Positions 22,074 through 33,665 of a stretch of 64,000 nt of DNA are shown here, one piece after another. The notes under the pieces were generated by a model that was not told where the DNA came from, ran no database searches, and was given only the letters and a program-made list of their open reading frames with translations. Both the position numbers and the translations under genes were made by a program. Origin of the DNA: Epichloe hybrida (lineage: Eukaryota; Ascomycota; Sordariomycetes; Hypocreales; Clavicipitaceae); assembly GCA_019022495.1 (NCBI GenBank), contig JAFEKR010000015.1, positions 186,001-250,000 of the forward strand, in the 5' to 3' direction. Each line of letters begins with the position of its first letter. Position 1 is the stretch's first letter.

Positions 22074-25000
22074 ATGGATCCGCGCCCCGTCCTCGACGCT
22101 GACGGGCAGGCAGCTCTCGCGACCGAGTCTGCTTCAACAGCTGCTCTCGCCAGTGGCGGCTCGTCCACGCCCTCTCCCGCTGCCACCGCTCAAGCACCAT
22201 CACCTCCAACAAAACGACGACGTACAGCTTCCGTTTTGGCCGACTGTTGCCGCACTTGCCGACTGCGAAAGGTACAATGGCTCCTGATTTCGAATGTCTC
22301 TTGTTTCAATGTCACTCTTGTTTCCCCACGAGGGCCGTGCATGATCCATCTACTTGCATTCTGTGCCCTCTTTTGCATGCCCTGCCTTTCTTGTTACAGC
22401 TCTTCTCATCTTACACTGGCTCCACACGCTGGCGCAGAACAGATACTAATGGATGTGGCCGGCGCAGGTCAAATGCTCTGGCAACCCGGGGGATAGGCCA
22501 TGTACCAATTGCGCCAGGCTAGAATTGACGTGTAGCTTCACAGCTACAGAGGAAGAGGAGGAAGCAGCGAGTAAGTAGGCGGATTTCCTCGTGACCACCT
22601 GGGACCTCGTCGTGTTTCCATCTTACGTACCAACTTGACTCGGAGGGGTGTTGACTTTGAATCCTTTCCACTTGTAGTCTCGCGCACCACAGCATCACAT
22701 AGCCATACCGAGGCCGGCACCTTGCGAAAGAGAGCTCAAAGGGCTTGCAGTCAATGTCATTCTCACAAAACAAAATGCTCGGGCGATCTGCCCCGCTGCA
22801 AAAGGTGTGAAGCTGGCGGGCTGGCGTGTGAGTACACGCCCGCGAAGCGCAGGTTTACCAATGTTCGGTTCAAAAACGCGACAAACAGTGATGGCAGCAA
22901 AACTAGTGGCAACAATGGGAGCGGCAGCGGCATCACTGCGAGCTTTGTCAGTACTACATCGGAAACAACTCCAGCGAACTCGATTTACTATCCAGACGCA
23001 GCTGCCAGTGCCAGCCCAACATCAAGTATTGGTAGCAGTGGTCACAGCCATGTCCTCTTGATAACAGACGGGTCCAATCTGTCATCCGAGTAAGCTCTCC
23101 CTCACCCAACTCTACAAGGAGCACCTCTATGAGGAGCCAAAAAAAAAAAAATCCTTTTTTTCCTTTCTCCATGGGTACATGAACAGTCGCAACGAGACTG
23201 ACAATTTTCATAAATCAGGGATATGTTAGTAAGGCGTAATATCCTCTTGAAGCACGTGGACGCATATATGGACAACATGTATTGGCTGCCCTGTCAAGGT
23301 TTTCTACACCCAGAAACCACTTATAGGGAGATTCAAGAGGGTTTGTTTGACCCAGTTGTGGCAGCCGCCGTGTGCGGCATCACCTCCGTCTTCATAAGCC
23401 CAAGCGACTCAGGCGGTGAATTTGGGGTCAAATGCAGTGCATATGTCGAGATGTATCTGTTCCACAACATTTACAGGTTTTCTGACGATCTTCTCGTTCT
23501 ATTCTCGCTCAGCATAACGTTTAATCTCATTCGCGGCGAGTTCGCCAAGGTTTGGCAGTCCTTCGGCGTCGCTTCACGGCTCATGCTTGGACTGCGCGTC
23601 AACTGGGATGTACTCCCGCGAAATCAGTCATTTGCTCAGCAGGAATCTCTACGCCGCATAGCATGGCAGCTTTTTTATCTGGACCGCATGCTTGCTGGCG
23701 GGTATGATGAGTATATATCTTGCCGTGCTGAAAATATGAAGATTGCACTGCCTTGTTCCGAGGCAGCGTACCGAGAAAATAGAGCCATCAATGCAGAAAG
23801 ACTATACGATAAGCCTGGAGGTCACCCCAGTACGATCAATATCCACGCGTACCAACTTCGGTTAATTGATTTGCGGCATCGCATACAAGTGTTAGTTTAA
23901 CTGAATAATCTCTCAACTCTCGTCCTTGATCAGTCCGGGTACGTGGTATTTGAAGCGGAGTACTAAAATTTGCTTGCTATAGAACCACAAAGCGACTCTG
24001 CGGTATAGGGTCATCCTCCTTTCAATCGCAACTCGACGCTTCGAGAATCATGGCCGACATCAACGGACTGCAGAATGAGCTTACACGATTTCACATGTCG
24101 TTACCACCCGAGGTTCTTCTCAGTGACCAAACTGTCACCAAGTATATGGCGTCACCCGAGCGCGCCGGATATGTGTTCCTCCATACACATCTGGCCATCA
24201 GCCACATCGATCTGTACCGCTTTTCGTTGCCGGGACAAAGGGACAAGATATCGGCAGACATTTTACGCCGACTCCCCAGAGAGTTCATAGCTCAATCTCA
24301 AAAGCAGGCTGTAGCTCACGCCATGTCCTTGGGACGATTTTGCGACGCCATTCAGACCGAAGTTGATCAGATGCAAGATACTGGGAAGCTTGAACTAGCA
24401 GGCGACTATTCGACCTTTCAAATGGCACCACATTGCGTACGTGTTCTTTTGATAGCCCTGCAATATGAGCTATACCGCGACATTAATGATGTAACAACGG
24501 CGCCGTTGTGGCGAGCTGTGGAGGTGGACGAAGCGCACATTCGCTTTCTCATTGACTCGGTTCAACGAGTGACTAGACCATGGTGCAGCATCTTGAACGT
24601 CGCTCAACAAGCGGTAAGTAAGCCATCGAACAGAGCTTGCGGCATCTTTCCATACTGAAATTGTGCCTTTGTAGTATGAACATAATGCTGCGCTGGTCGA
24701 AGAATTCGACATGACTCGCAAAGTTGCCGACCAGAGAGCCGCCGAGAGCATGTTCTCATCCAAATCTGGTGGTTCTGGTCGCCTACCTGGACCTGACATC
24801 ATTCTCGAAAACATCGCCACGGGGAAATTCAACGAGGACGAGGTATCACGCGTGCCCTCGCAAATACCAAGTGACTCAACGCAGTGGATGCGCGCGCATC
24901 CATCACCACCCGGGCCAAATATCTTTGCCACGCAGGCCGCTTTTCCTGCGGCTGAGACCGGAGGGAGTGCCCCTGGGATACCCTCGTTTCTTGCGCAAGC

Positions 25001-25319
25001 TAGGAGCAAGGCCGACAACGTGACACAGGTGCCGCTCATGTACGATGCCGACAATTCCATGATGCCCATGATGCCCATGATGCCCATGGGCGATTTGGAT
25101 GCCGTCTTGCCTGCTACACACCCAGTCCAACCCGTTTTGGACGGCGATGGCAGCAGCCCGCTGGCAGGGCCTCACATGTTTCAGCAACCGATCCCGCAAC
25201 CTAGTGCTGGATTTCTCATGGCGCAGCAAAGCATTTTTGGCGGTGACGCCTATGCAGAGCATTACATGAATCGACAACATGCACAGGGCGACTACTCACA
25301 TCATTCTGGCGGGTACTGA
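22074..25319 (+). CDS. Transcription factor with two tandem Zn(II)2Cys6 clusters and a fungal-specific TF domain
   Basis: Six exons: 22074-22271, 22468-22570, 22678-23089, 23219-23890, 23983-24613, 24675-25319, giving 886 residues with matching phases. The first zinc cluster (Cys 59, 62, 69, 78, 81, 88; C-x2-C-x6-C-x8-C-x2-C-x6-C) is preceded by KRRR and is split by intron 1 right after CRTCRLRK. The second (Cys 124, 127, 134, 141, 144, 151; C-x2-C-x6-C-x6-C-x2-C-x6-C) follows after 35 residues. Fungal regulators normally carry one such DNA-binding cluster. The middle (from YWLPCQGFLHPETTY to residue ~660) resembles the fungal-specific TF domain, including FGVASRLMLGLRVNWD and RRIAWQLFYLDRMLAGG. 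The C-terminal ~200 residues are low-complexity with a short Met-Pro repeat (MMPMMPMMPM). Target genes cannot be inferred from the neighbours. The start chosen avoids the repeat-derived upstream frame. Confidence 0.88.
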
Positions 25320-25460
25320 GTGATGGTAGAAAAGAGGAAGCTATGACATTTATATTCGTCCAACTTGCATCATAACCACCCAGTTTAGTAACTCGTCGTC
25401 TGGTTTCTGGATGTGTGCAAGTCATGTTAGCCAAGTGTGGCCACAGACCGGCCCCGAAAC

Positions 25461-25499
<39 letters not shown>

Positions 25500-27137
25500 G
25501 ATATTTATCCTGGCGTTTGGCAACGAACGTCGAGCAGGGGATGACATGTTGCACGATATATACCTTTTGTAGAGAAAAGACGGAGAGGGCAAGGTAATCA
25601 TGGCGTATATACGGGAGAAATTCGGACAGCGTGTTTGCATGAGTATACCATTTGAGCGAAGTCATGGGCACTGTTTCTCGTGTGCACTTGTTTGAGGGCA
25701 TCTACGCCGGCTTGGTGCGCCGTCATGCCATTGGTCCTGGTCAGTTTTGGCAGTCGCTGCGCAAGACAAGGCGCAGAAAGAAATCTCTTACTAATCAGGC
25801 ACATGGGCAGATGTCAGTCAGTCAGTGTACTTGCAGGAATCATGGCAAGGTCAAACGCTCGGTGGACAAGTTCATCCATGTTAGGGGGGGGGAACAAGAA
25901 CATGCCATCGTACCATAGATACATCAGACAGGGAGGGACCAACGCCCCAAGTACAACATGATCGAGCGACGTGCAATCTGAGTGAGACATGCCGAGACAG
26001 CCGGAGGGGGGCACGCGAATTGGAATGTCGATCTCATCAACGTGTTCATACGCCGTTGGTGAGACTGGTGCAATGTGCACGTGCGCACGCACGCACGCGG
26101 TGGGTATTTGATCAAATTGAGAAGACGGTATCGTACGAGCACGCGAGTTGTCATGATTGATGATGAAAAGGACAAGCACTGCGTCTGCATCATCATGTGC
26201 ATGGACAAAAGATTCACGGCGGGAAAATTTCAAAAGGTACGATTGTACTCTGTATGATTATACACTATCGAATATACAATTATACCACGGGGGAAGAGGC
26301 AGATTCCCGCAAAAAAAAAAAGGGGCGGAATAGATGGGGATACTGCCTCTTCTTTTGGCGTTGCAGCACCAACCGTGTGCTTGTGCTGCTATGTACTTGT
26401 GCGCATCTTGCTATTCCTTGAGGGCTTGCATACATGCTGGATCATCACTCTTCCTTCCGGAACCTATTTTTCTTCTGAATAGATTGCTACTTGTTTTGGT
26501 GTAGCCGCAACATGCCAAAGATAAAAAAGCATAGTTGATATCCGTTGTTCATCGTATTCGTCGAGACTCGAGGTAGCTGGAAGTAAAAGGTCCAATCTAG
26601 TGCATTGTATCCAAAAGTTTCGCTGGATGTGTCTCGTCGATTGTGCTTATTTCTTGCTTTGAAAATCATGTGCGTAAAAGATCGTAACTCTTCCCATGGG
26701 TGAAAGTCGGGGGCAGAGCAGTAAAAAGTAGTGCCGACGGTGCAGGAGGGAGCGAAAAATAAAAATGGGCTGGCTAATAATCAGGAGGATAGAGTACCAG
26801 GAAACTTTCATGAAGCATCTTACGTGCGACAGAAAGATTCAGTGCAAAGTAAAAAAGAGGGTTGCAAGTTCACCAATTGCACTTCCGCGCGCATGACGAA
26901 TATTGGTCCAATGGCGCATCTGGCAGCATGCCTCTCTGGTGGCAATCGTTTGTTGGCGGAATGGTGGTATTTGTCCCAGGTCGATCGGCATGTTCTCGCA
27001 TCGTAAAGACGAATAAATGGAATCAACAAGACTGAGAAGAAAAAAGTTAAAAGGTTAAAGCTCGTTGTCAATGAATGGCTGAGAAAAATTGGTTGGTAAA
27101 GATGAGACGCAAAAACGAGATGAGGTCGCTCGTTGTA
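25320..27137. other. Intergenic region between convergent genes, 1.8 kb
   Basis: It contains the 3' ends of the zinc-cluster regulator (+) and the membrane protein (-). An AG dinucleotide repeat lies at 25461-25494. No further gene is recognised. Confidence 0.55.
25461..25494. repeat. (AG)n dinucleotide microsatellite
   Basis: About 15 AG units, beginning as AGAGACAGAG. It lies in the 3' flank of the zinc-cluster regulator. Confidence 0.9.
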
Positions 27138-27845
27138 TTATTGGAGGATTGTCCTGTCCTTCTCCTTCAAGCCGCCAATCTGGTCCATGTCAATGGACTG
27201 GAATTGGCCTTTGGCTTCCTTCTCATATGCTGGCAGTTCCTCCTCCTGCATAGGTTCCAGGCCAACGGTGGCATTGTCACCAACCCGAACGATCAAGACG
27301 CGACCACTCTTGGTGCCGCCGTGCTCGTCGTGCTCGTCGGGGAAGGTAATGTGGATTTGCGGTACATTGTCCGGTGAGTGAGGTGGCGAGTCGGGGTTCT
27401 GGAGCATGGGCTGGCCATCGCGGCCAATGTAGTAGATGCTCGAACGGCCATTGTGAGTCGTCTCAATGGTCAGGCCACGAGGATTCTGATTCTGAACCTG
27501 CTTAGCATCGTCGCACGCGGGCAGGTCACTCGTGCGGAGACGCTGTAGGCGCTGTAGGCGTCGTCGGCGGAAATGGAGAAAGAGAAGAGAAGCGAGGACG
27601 AGAGAGAAGAAGACGAGTCCAAGAAGGATAATCATCATGTTGAGCATGTTATCGGAACCATCTTCCCCGCGGCGAGAGATGGCAAACCGATTGCTGTCCG
27701 CGAGATGCAGCCTCCAGGGCTCTGCTTCTGCTTCTGCTTCTGCTAGATTGTCCATGGAAGGAGGCATCGCGCTGCGAGCTGTGATGGAGCTGCCTTTGCT
27801 GTTGAATAGGCTCAGGGTTTCCCGCTTGAGGAAATTGGGAGGCAT
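27138..27845 (-). CDS. Single-pass membrane protein of unknown function with a PY-like motif
   Basis: An uninterrupted 235-residue frame. A single hydrophobic segment of about 24 residues (MMIILLGLVFFSLVLASLLF, near 68-92) is followed by HFRRRRLQRLQRLR, so by the positive-inside rule the C-terminal part is cytosolic. No clear cleavable signal peptide is seen. The C-terminal domain contains IYYIGRDGQPM, HITFPDEHDE and RVLIVRVGDNATVGLEP, then EEELPAYEKEAKG. LPAYE resembles the PY-type motifs bound by WW-domain ubiquitin ligases such as Rsp5; that link is inference. An AEAEAEAE run comes from a CTTCTG repeat on the plus strand. The family is not recognised by name. It is convergent with the zinc-cluster regulator. 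Confidence 0.65.
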   Translation of the reverse strand: MPPNFLKRETLSLFNSKGSSITARSAMPPSMDNLAEAEAEAEPWRLHLADSNRFAISRRGEDGSDNMLNMMIILLGLVFFSLVLASLLFLHFRRRRLQRLQRLRTSDLPACDDAKQVQNQNPRGLTIETTHNGRSSIYYIGRDGQPMLQNPDSPPHSPDNVPQIHITFPDEHDEHGGTKSGRVLIVRVGDNATVGLEPMQEEELPAYEKEAKGQFQSIDMDQIGGLKEKDRTILQ

Positions 27846-30599
27846 GGCGGGAACCGATAGATTGCCTTGCCAGGAAGGACACGACTACTATGAAATGAAG
27901 CAAGAATCTAATCGCAGTGGTTCAATCGTCAGTGCGTGGATGACGCGGAAAGATCATGGTTCCCAGAGGAACATTGAGAGGTCAGGGTCAGGGTTGGGAT
28001 AGGGTCAGGGTCCTGGATATATTGAGAAGATTCATTCCGGAAACAGAACCAATTCCCAAAGGGGGTTGGCATCGCGCATCGTGCATTGCCGGCTCGGCCG
28101 CACAAGTGGGCAATGATGAAACTGCGCAAAGCATGCACCCGTGATGGACAGACAGTGTCGCGAGAATGGATGGTTGGTGGTGGTGGTGGTGGTGCCGGTG
28201 GTGCTGGCGCGTGCTGGGCCCGTCTTTCTCTCCAACCTTGCCAGAACCAACATGTGCCCACCACCTCCATACCAGCGGGTGTCGCAGACAGGAAAATGGA
28301 CACAACAATAGCAACAAAACAATAAACACGTCTTCTTGGCAGCTGAGACAACCAACCCGATCCAGAGGAAAGGCAAAAGATGAGGAAAAATCAACAACTC
28401 ACGTCGACTTTGTCTTCTGTCCGACAGGAATCTAGACACAAGACACACAAAACTACAATTGGTCGATGATCGTTGCTCGTCGCGGCCAATATATCCAGTT
28501 CGTACGTAGCAAAGGGGCGCTGGCGGCGGTCCGTCGAGGAGGGACTACTCGGGAAATCGTTCTGTTCGTTCGGGGGGGCGGAGCAACGGCTCAATCAATG
28601 ACAAATGCGATCAAGTTTCGTGATGATGCAGACAGGCTAGGTGGAATACAGTTGAATTTGCAAGGGTTCAAGGACTTGCTCAAGGACTGGACGGATCTTC
28701 AGCTAAAGGAATGAAGCTGAGAGGATCCAAAAAGAACTTGTCGGGTAAGAGACAAGTTCCTCGAAAAAGAAGGTCAAGAAGTAATGAGTGTCGACGAAGA
28801 CGAAAGGCGCATACCACGGCCGCGTCCTTGAGTAAGAGGGTTCGAGGAGAAGGGGGAGGGGAGAAGCGAACGAGGTAAAAGCTGAAGCGAAAAGGAGACT
28901 GATGAGCTGATGAGAGAGGGAGAGGGAAAACGAGAAAACACCGACAAGGAGCTTTGATAGGCCAGGCCACGAGCAGGGCCGCAGGGGCCGCAGCGACGAA
29001 CTACTGTCAATACAATGGCAATGGGCGGATGGATGGTCTGTGCCCAACAAGGGAATCAATCCTCCGGTGTCCGTCGTGGCCGTAATAAACAGAGACCCAG
29101 TCTCCAGTTGTCCTTCACCCCACCCACCTCACCCACGCAGGCACAAACACAAACGGGAAATGAGGTCAACGCCTAAAATCGGGGCTTGCTGCAGGGGCGG
29201 CGCGCATGCTATTGGTCCAGCCATCAGCGTTTCGAGCTCCCTGGCCAATGGCATGAGACTCCTCGGATGCATCTTGTTGTCGGCGTTTACATACGGATTG
29301 AGCGCCTATGTACATGTACATATCGCTTTCTTGTGTGTGCTGTTGCTGTGCTTGGGCCTTGGAAACCATCCACAATTTACCATTAGAAAGCGGGGGCATT
29401 CATCTTAACAACCAGCTTCTCCGCAACATTGGTTGCCCCCTTTTTGCGGCTCTCTGGAGGAATTGCATTGTTTGTCTAGTCGGGTTCCTGCTTTTGCTAA
29501 CAAACGTGATCAAGTATTTTACTCCTCTTGGCGAAGAGGCAAACCAGGTGAATGGAACAGAAAGGCGGCGTTTTTGTTTTTTACAAGCGCCGGTGCGACA
29601 CGACTGACCACCGACATCGTGGCACACTGTTCATCTGTTTGTCCTGTTTGTCAAAAGTCGTTTTCTTGATTGTGGCGCACATTGTAGCCCAGCGCCAGCC
29701 CAGCGCCAGCCACACTTAGCTTGGCCACCGTTTGGCTCGTTTGGGTCTCACCTGCCACAAAACAACGCCCCAAAAAAAAACCCGCGCTGATTGGTCTCAG
29801 TTCCATGCTACGCGATTTTTTCCGTGCAAGCGGTTTGCGAATGATGCCTCTACACCCTACTACCCTGACCCGAGCATCACGATATGCTTCTCCTATATGT
29901 CCAATGCTCAACTTGGCAGGTCATTCCTCCAATACACATGGATGGGACGCTTTCGATCATAACATCAGGATGACGTGGATTCTGGGTGAACGCGGTGATG
30001 CCACTCGTGTTTTCTTGACGTGCCGACCTTCCGAGGGTTGATCCCGACGGTGACACGCAAATGCTTCGTCCTGGCCCTCGGCTTCTGCATCACCGGTCTC
30101 GTTTCGGTTTCAAAAGCAAAAGTCGTTCGGGCCGAACAAAACACAGTATATATCTGGTGTAAAGCAGCAAACGAAGGGTCGTTCCGTCCAGGTAATACAG
30201 CATAAGTGAAAAGAATACATTTGGGAGTTGGGGTTGGTTCGAAGGCGACACCCACCAGTTGGGTACTGGTGGACATGCATGAACTTGGGCCTGGTTGCTA
30301 CAGGTTAGGCCAGTCATCAAAACCACACGATTCTTTTTCATGGGAGTCTTGCTTGTTTGTAAATATGACGGAGGCCAGCATCTCGCCGACGTACCTGATG
30401 ACTAAAGGAAAATAGCCATCCATGCCCACATTAGTTCTAGTTTCCCGATGTAGCCGAAGATCAAAATCATATGACGGGCGAACGACGTGAGGCTCTCGCA
30501 CAAAATAAACAAAAAAAAGAGCAATATGCTGCATGTAGTATGTTCCAACAATAATGTCGCCAAGTCAGAAATTTGGGATGTTCATATATTTTTTCCATG

Positions 30600-30611
30600 T
30601 ACGGATCCGTA
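30600..30611. repeat. TACGGATCCGTA palindrome (one of four exact copies)
   Basis: The same perfect 12-bp palindrome occurs at 2100-2111, 9401-9412, here and at 44311-44322, always in intergenic DNA. One-mismatch copies lie at 1593-1604 and 44087-44098. Confidence 0.9.
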
Positions 30612-31780
30612 TTCTCATGTATTTACGTACTTGCTCCCATGTTGTCCTCTCTACAGGGTCTCTAGAGGACACCTTTACATGTAGAGATGCTTATGTTTGT
30701 AGTAACATCGTGTTCAGTGAGCGACTTTTAGCACCAAAAGATACTCTTGAACCGAGACCCAAGGCTGAAGGTTGCAATGCCGAACGGGCACCCACCCACA
30801 CCGGGCCACACAAGCACACACACGCACACACGCGCACGCACGCACGCAATGCACAGCACACGCACACGCACTCGCATTCGCTTCCGCCGTGACCTTGCCG
30901 TTATCACCATGTGCGTGGTGGGTGTGGGTGGTTGTGGGTGGTGTGGGTGGTGTGGGTTTGCCTCGCCGAACGAGAGAATGCATCAACTTTACACGGGGCG
31001 ACTTGGCATCTGAGATGGAACGGTAATCGGTACTCGGTATCACTCTCTGCCACCATGCCGTCCGACCATACATGTATACAACATGGACGACCCATTGTGT
31101 TGCGCTCATACGAGAGTGAGCGGACGCCGGACACAATCTGCACACAATCTGCACACAATCTGCACGGATTGCACACTCATCATCAACCCGTCCGTCTTTA
31201 CTGTCTTTGTATGGAGTTACCCAAGACTGGTTTCATGATTTGCGCAGCCAAAGCCGACTGGACTGGTCCATGACGACATGATCTCGGCATATCCAGCTTT
31301 GGGAAGGAACGAGTTTGTTGCTGCGTTTGTTGCTGCGTTTGTTGGAGGCGGCACCCTTGTTGAGTCCCATCCGTCGAGGCGTCTGTCAAGGCGTCCGTCA
31401 AGCCGATTGGCAACGTCGCCCTTGTTGGCCATGTCATGTCGGCCATGCCATGTCGGCCATGTCGCTATCGAATCCCTGGGACCCCCACATGCCCTTGGCT
31501 CCCGTGCTAACATCCTAATAATATTACCATGGCAATATATTTGTCTTCTTCCAGCTTTCTCGTCCCCTCCCATCGCGCATCGCTGTCTGGTGTTTTCCTC
31601 GCGGCACCCTTGCGCTATTTTCCTCGTGCGACCTTGACCTTGCAGAACGGGAACGCAGGAGCAGTAGACGAAGTAGCCGGACGCACACATGCGTCCCGGT
31701 GATGCAGCCGTAGCGAAGAAACCCGAGGTTCCATCTGGCCTCCTCCCTCTGCATCATCATCTGAACCATTTGACCACGAC

Positions 31781-31781
31781 C

Positions 31782-31850
<69 letters not shown>
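31781..31850. repeat. (CAGA)n tetranucleotide microsatellite, about 17 copies
   Basis: An uninterrupted CAGA array of 70 bp. Because it lacks stops in any frame, it extends open frames on both strands (TDRQTDRQ / SVCLSVCL). Confidence 0.95.
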
Positions 31851-33665
31851 CCAGAATTCTGCTGCCCAGCTTGCCAGTTCCCTCGCAGTCGCTACCACAA
31901 TCGTTGAGTCCTGGGCCCTGCGTCTCGGACTCTTCTTCCATGTTCAATTCCGTGCACGATTCGCACGATTCGCCCATCTTGGCCTCCGCTTTCTCTTCAT
32001 GGGGGTTCATCGTCTTGTTCATAATATTATTCTCGCTTCCCTTCTTTGAACCATCCCACCACCTCCTTCGCTTGCATCTTTCAGGACAGGTCCCCGGCGC
32101 GCGCCACCGACAAGTTCTGTCCTGGACTCCTGGACTCCTGGGCTCGCCCACGGCGCTTTCTCCACCCGTTACCAATACATACGTCTGGCCTCCCTTCATC
32201 GACAACCTGTCTCGCCGTCCATTCCTCACCAGATCATCCCTGGGCCTTGAGGGCCACTCTCTTTCGACAGCGCTTTCTGCATACATTCCCGTCTCATTTT
32301 CACCAGTCGATAGTCGTATTTGGGCCCCTTGGGATCGCGTTGTATTGGATCCGCCCCCTCCCGTCCCCCATCCCCCGTCTCCCGTCTCCCGTCTCCCGTT
32401 TCCCAAGCTTGCCTACATCTATATCGGGTGGCGCGCCGCCTCTTGGTTGTTGCTGGCCCTTCTTATTACTTCCATCATCCTCTTTGCCGTCCACATCGAC
32501 TTGTCTATACTGTCTTCTCCATACACCAACTTGAATGCCTCTTGTTTAGGCTGTGGCCACGTATATTTTCGGCCCAAGTTCGTGTTTGCTTTATACTGTA
32601 CAATTTGTGTCGCGACGGTGGATAGCAGACCTTGTACATGACAGAAATCCTGCAGCAGCCAACACCGCGTACCTACTCGCCGATTTTCAACTTGGAAGGC
32701 ATTGATCCGCTTCTCTGGCACATGAACACACCAAGTCGTCGATACAGGAAAGAAGCCCTTCATCATTTTGCTCACCGAAGAAGCCCTGGTACCGATCTGC
32801 GTCCAAGCATCAATCCGCACGGCAGGGAAGAGCCCTCAATCCGATACTAGACTTTTTATTCGGGCTGGATTTCACATCGTCGCGAAACTATCCATCATCT
32901 CAACCATCGGAGGAGAGAAGAGGATTTAATTGTGAGTCATGTCCAACACGGGTTTGCCAAGTTTTTATCCTCCTTCCATTTCTGCTGCGCACATTGCTCG
33001 GGAGGCAAGAGCGAGAGGCGCCACATCCACCAAATCAGCCCTATCGCCCAGAGAGAGCTTTTGTTCGCCCCGGTTTTCCGCCTTTCTCCACAACATCCCA
33101 GTTCTTCCCACTCCGCTCTTGTGACGCCGCATTGGCGGCATGCCCAAGCTGCATGATTCTCCATCGTCGTTGGTGAGCATCGAATGCTGACGGGTTGCCT
33201 GTATTATGCATTCTTCTAGAGCACAGACTTTCAGATCCAAATCGCTAGGCGCCGAGCTACATCGCCAGAAATAAGTTATACCTAGCTTTGTCGCCAACGC
33301 CCCCGAATCCCGGTCCTGGTCCATCCTGCGTTAGCACCCTGTTTGTTGCACAAGTGACCCAGTGTGCCAACCCATTTTCGACGCGACGAGTCACCCAGTT
33401 TGACTTCCTGGTTTCTTTTTTGGTTTTTTTTTCCCTGGGTTAAGGTTCCTCTCTGCCGCGTCCCTGTTATTGCGTTGCAGACCCTCTAGCGCCACCAAAC
33501 CTTACAGGCGCAATCGAATTTCTCGGAACACTACAAAAGCGCCTTGCGCATTCCCTCTGTGCAGGCGCCTCGCTCCTCGTCAAGAAGAAACAAGAAGAAA
33601 CAAAAAAAAAAGAAGACGAATAATATTACGAACGACATCACCGGTCAACACGCCCAAGCGACATT

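Larger units (their letters stand above)
27846..33665. other. Large gene-poor region, 5.8 kb
   Basis: No gene family recognised. It contains GGTGGT (28173-28205), CACA/CGCA (30805-30880) and GTGGGT (30915-30958) tracts, a (CAGA)n array (31781-31850), a TACGGATCCGTA palindrome (30600-30611), a three-copy CTGCACACAAT repeat near 31137-31165, and pyrimidine-rich DNA from 31900 to 33660. The longest frame, 31871-32641 (+, 256 codons), has two hydrophobic runs but is matched by an equally long opposite-strand frame (31615-32406), so both look compositional. The last ~1 kb is the likely promoter and leader of the Pumilio gene. Confidence 0.55.

Noticed and set aside
21726..22496. Upstream start for the zinc-cluster regulator
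   Set aside because: The extension translates the CTCTG array and leader sequence; the ATG at 22074 directly precedes the conserved region.
31871..32641. 256-codon frame with two hydrophobic stretches
   Set aside because: It starts at the CAGA array, lies in pyrimidine-rich DNA, and is overlapped by a 263-codon opposite-strand frame. No family or splice support was seen.
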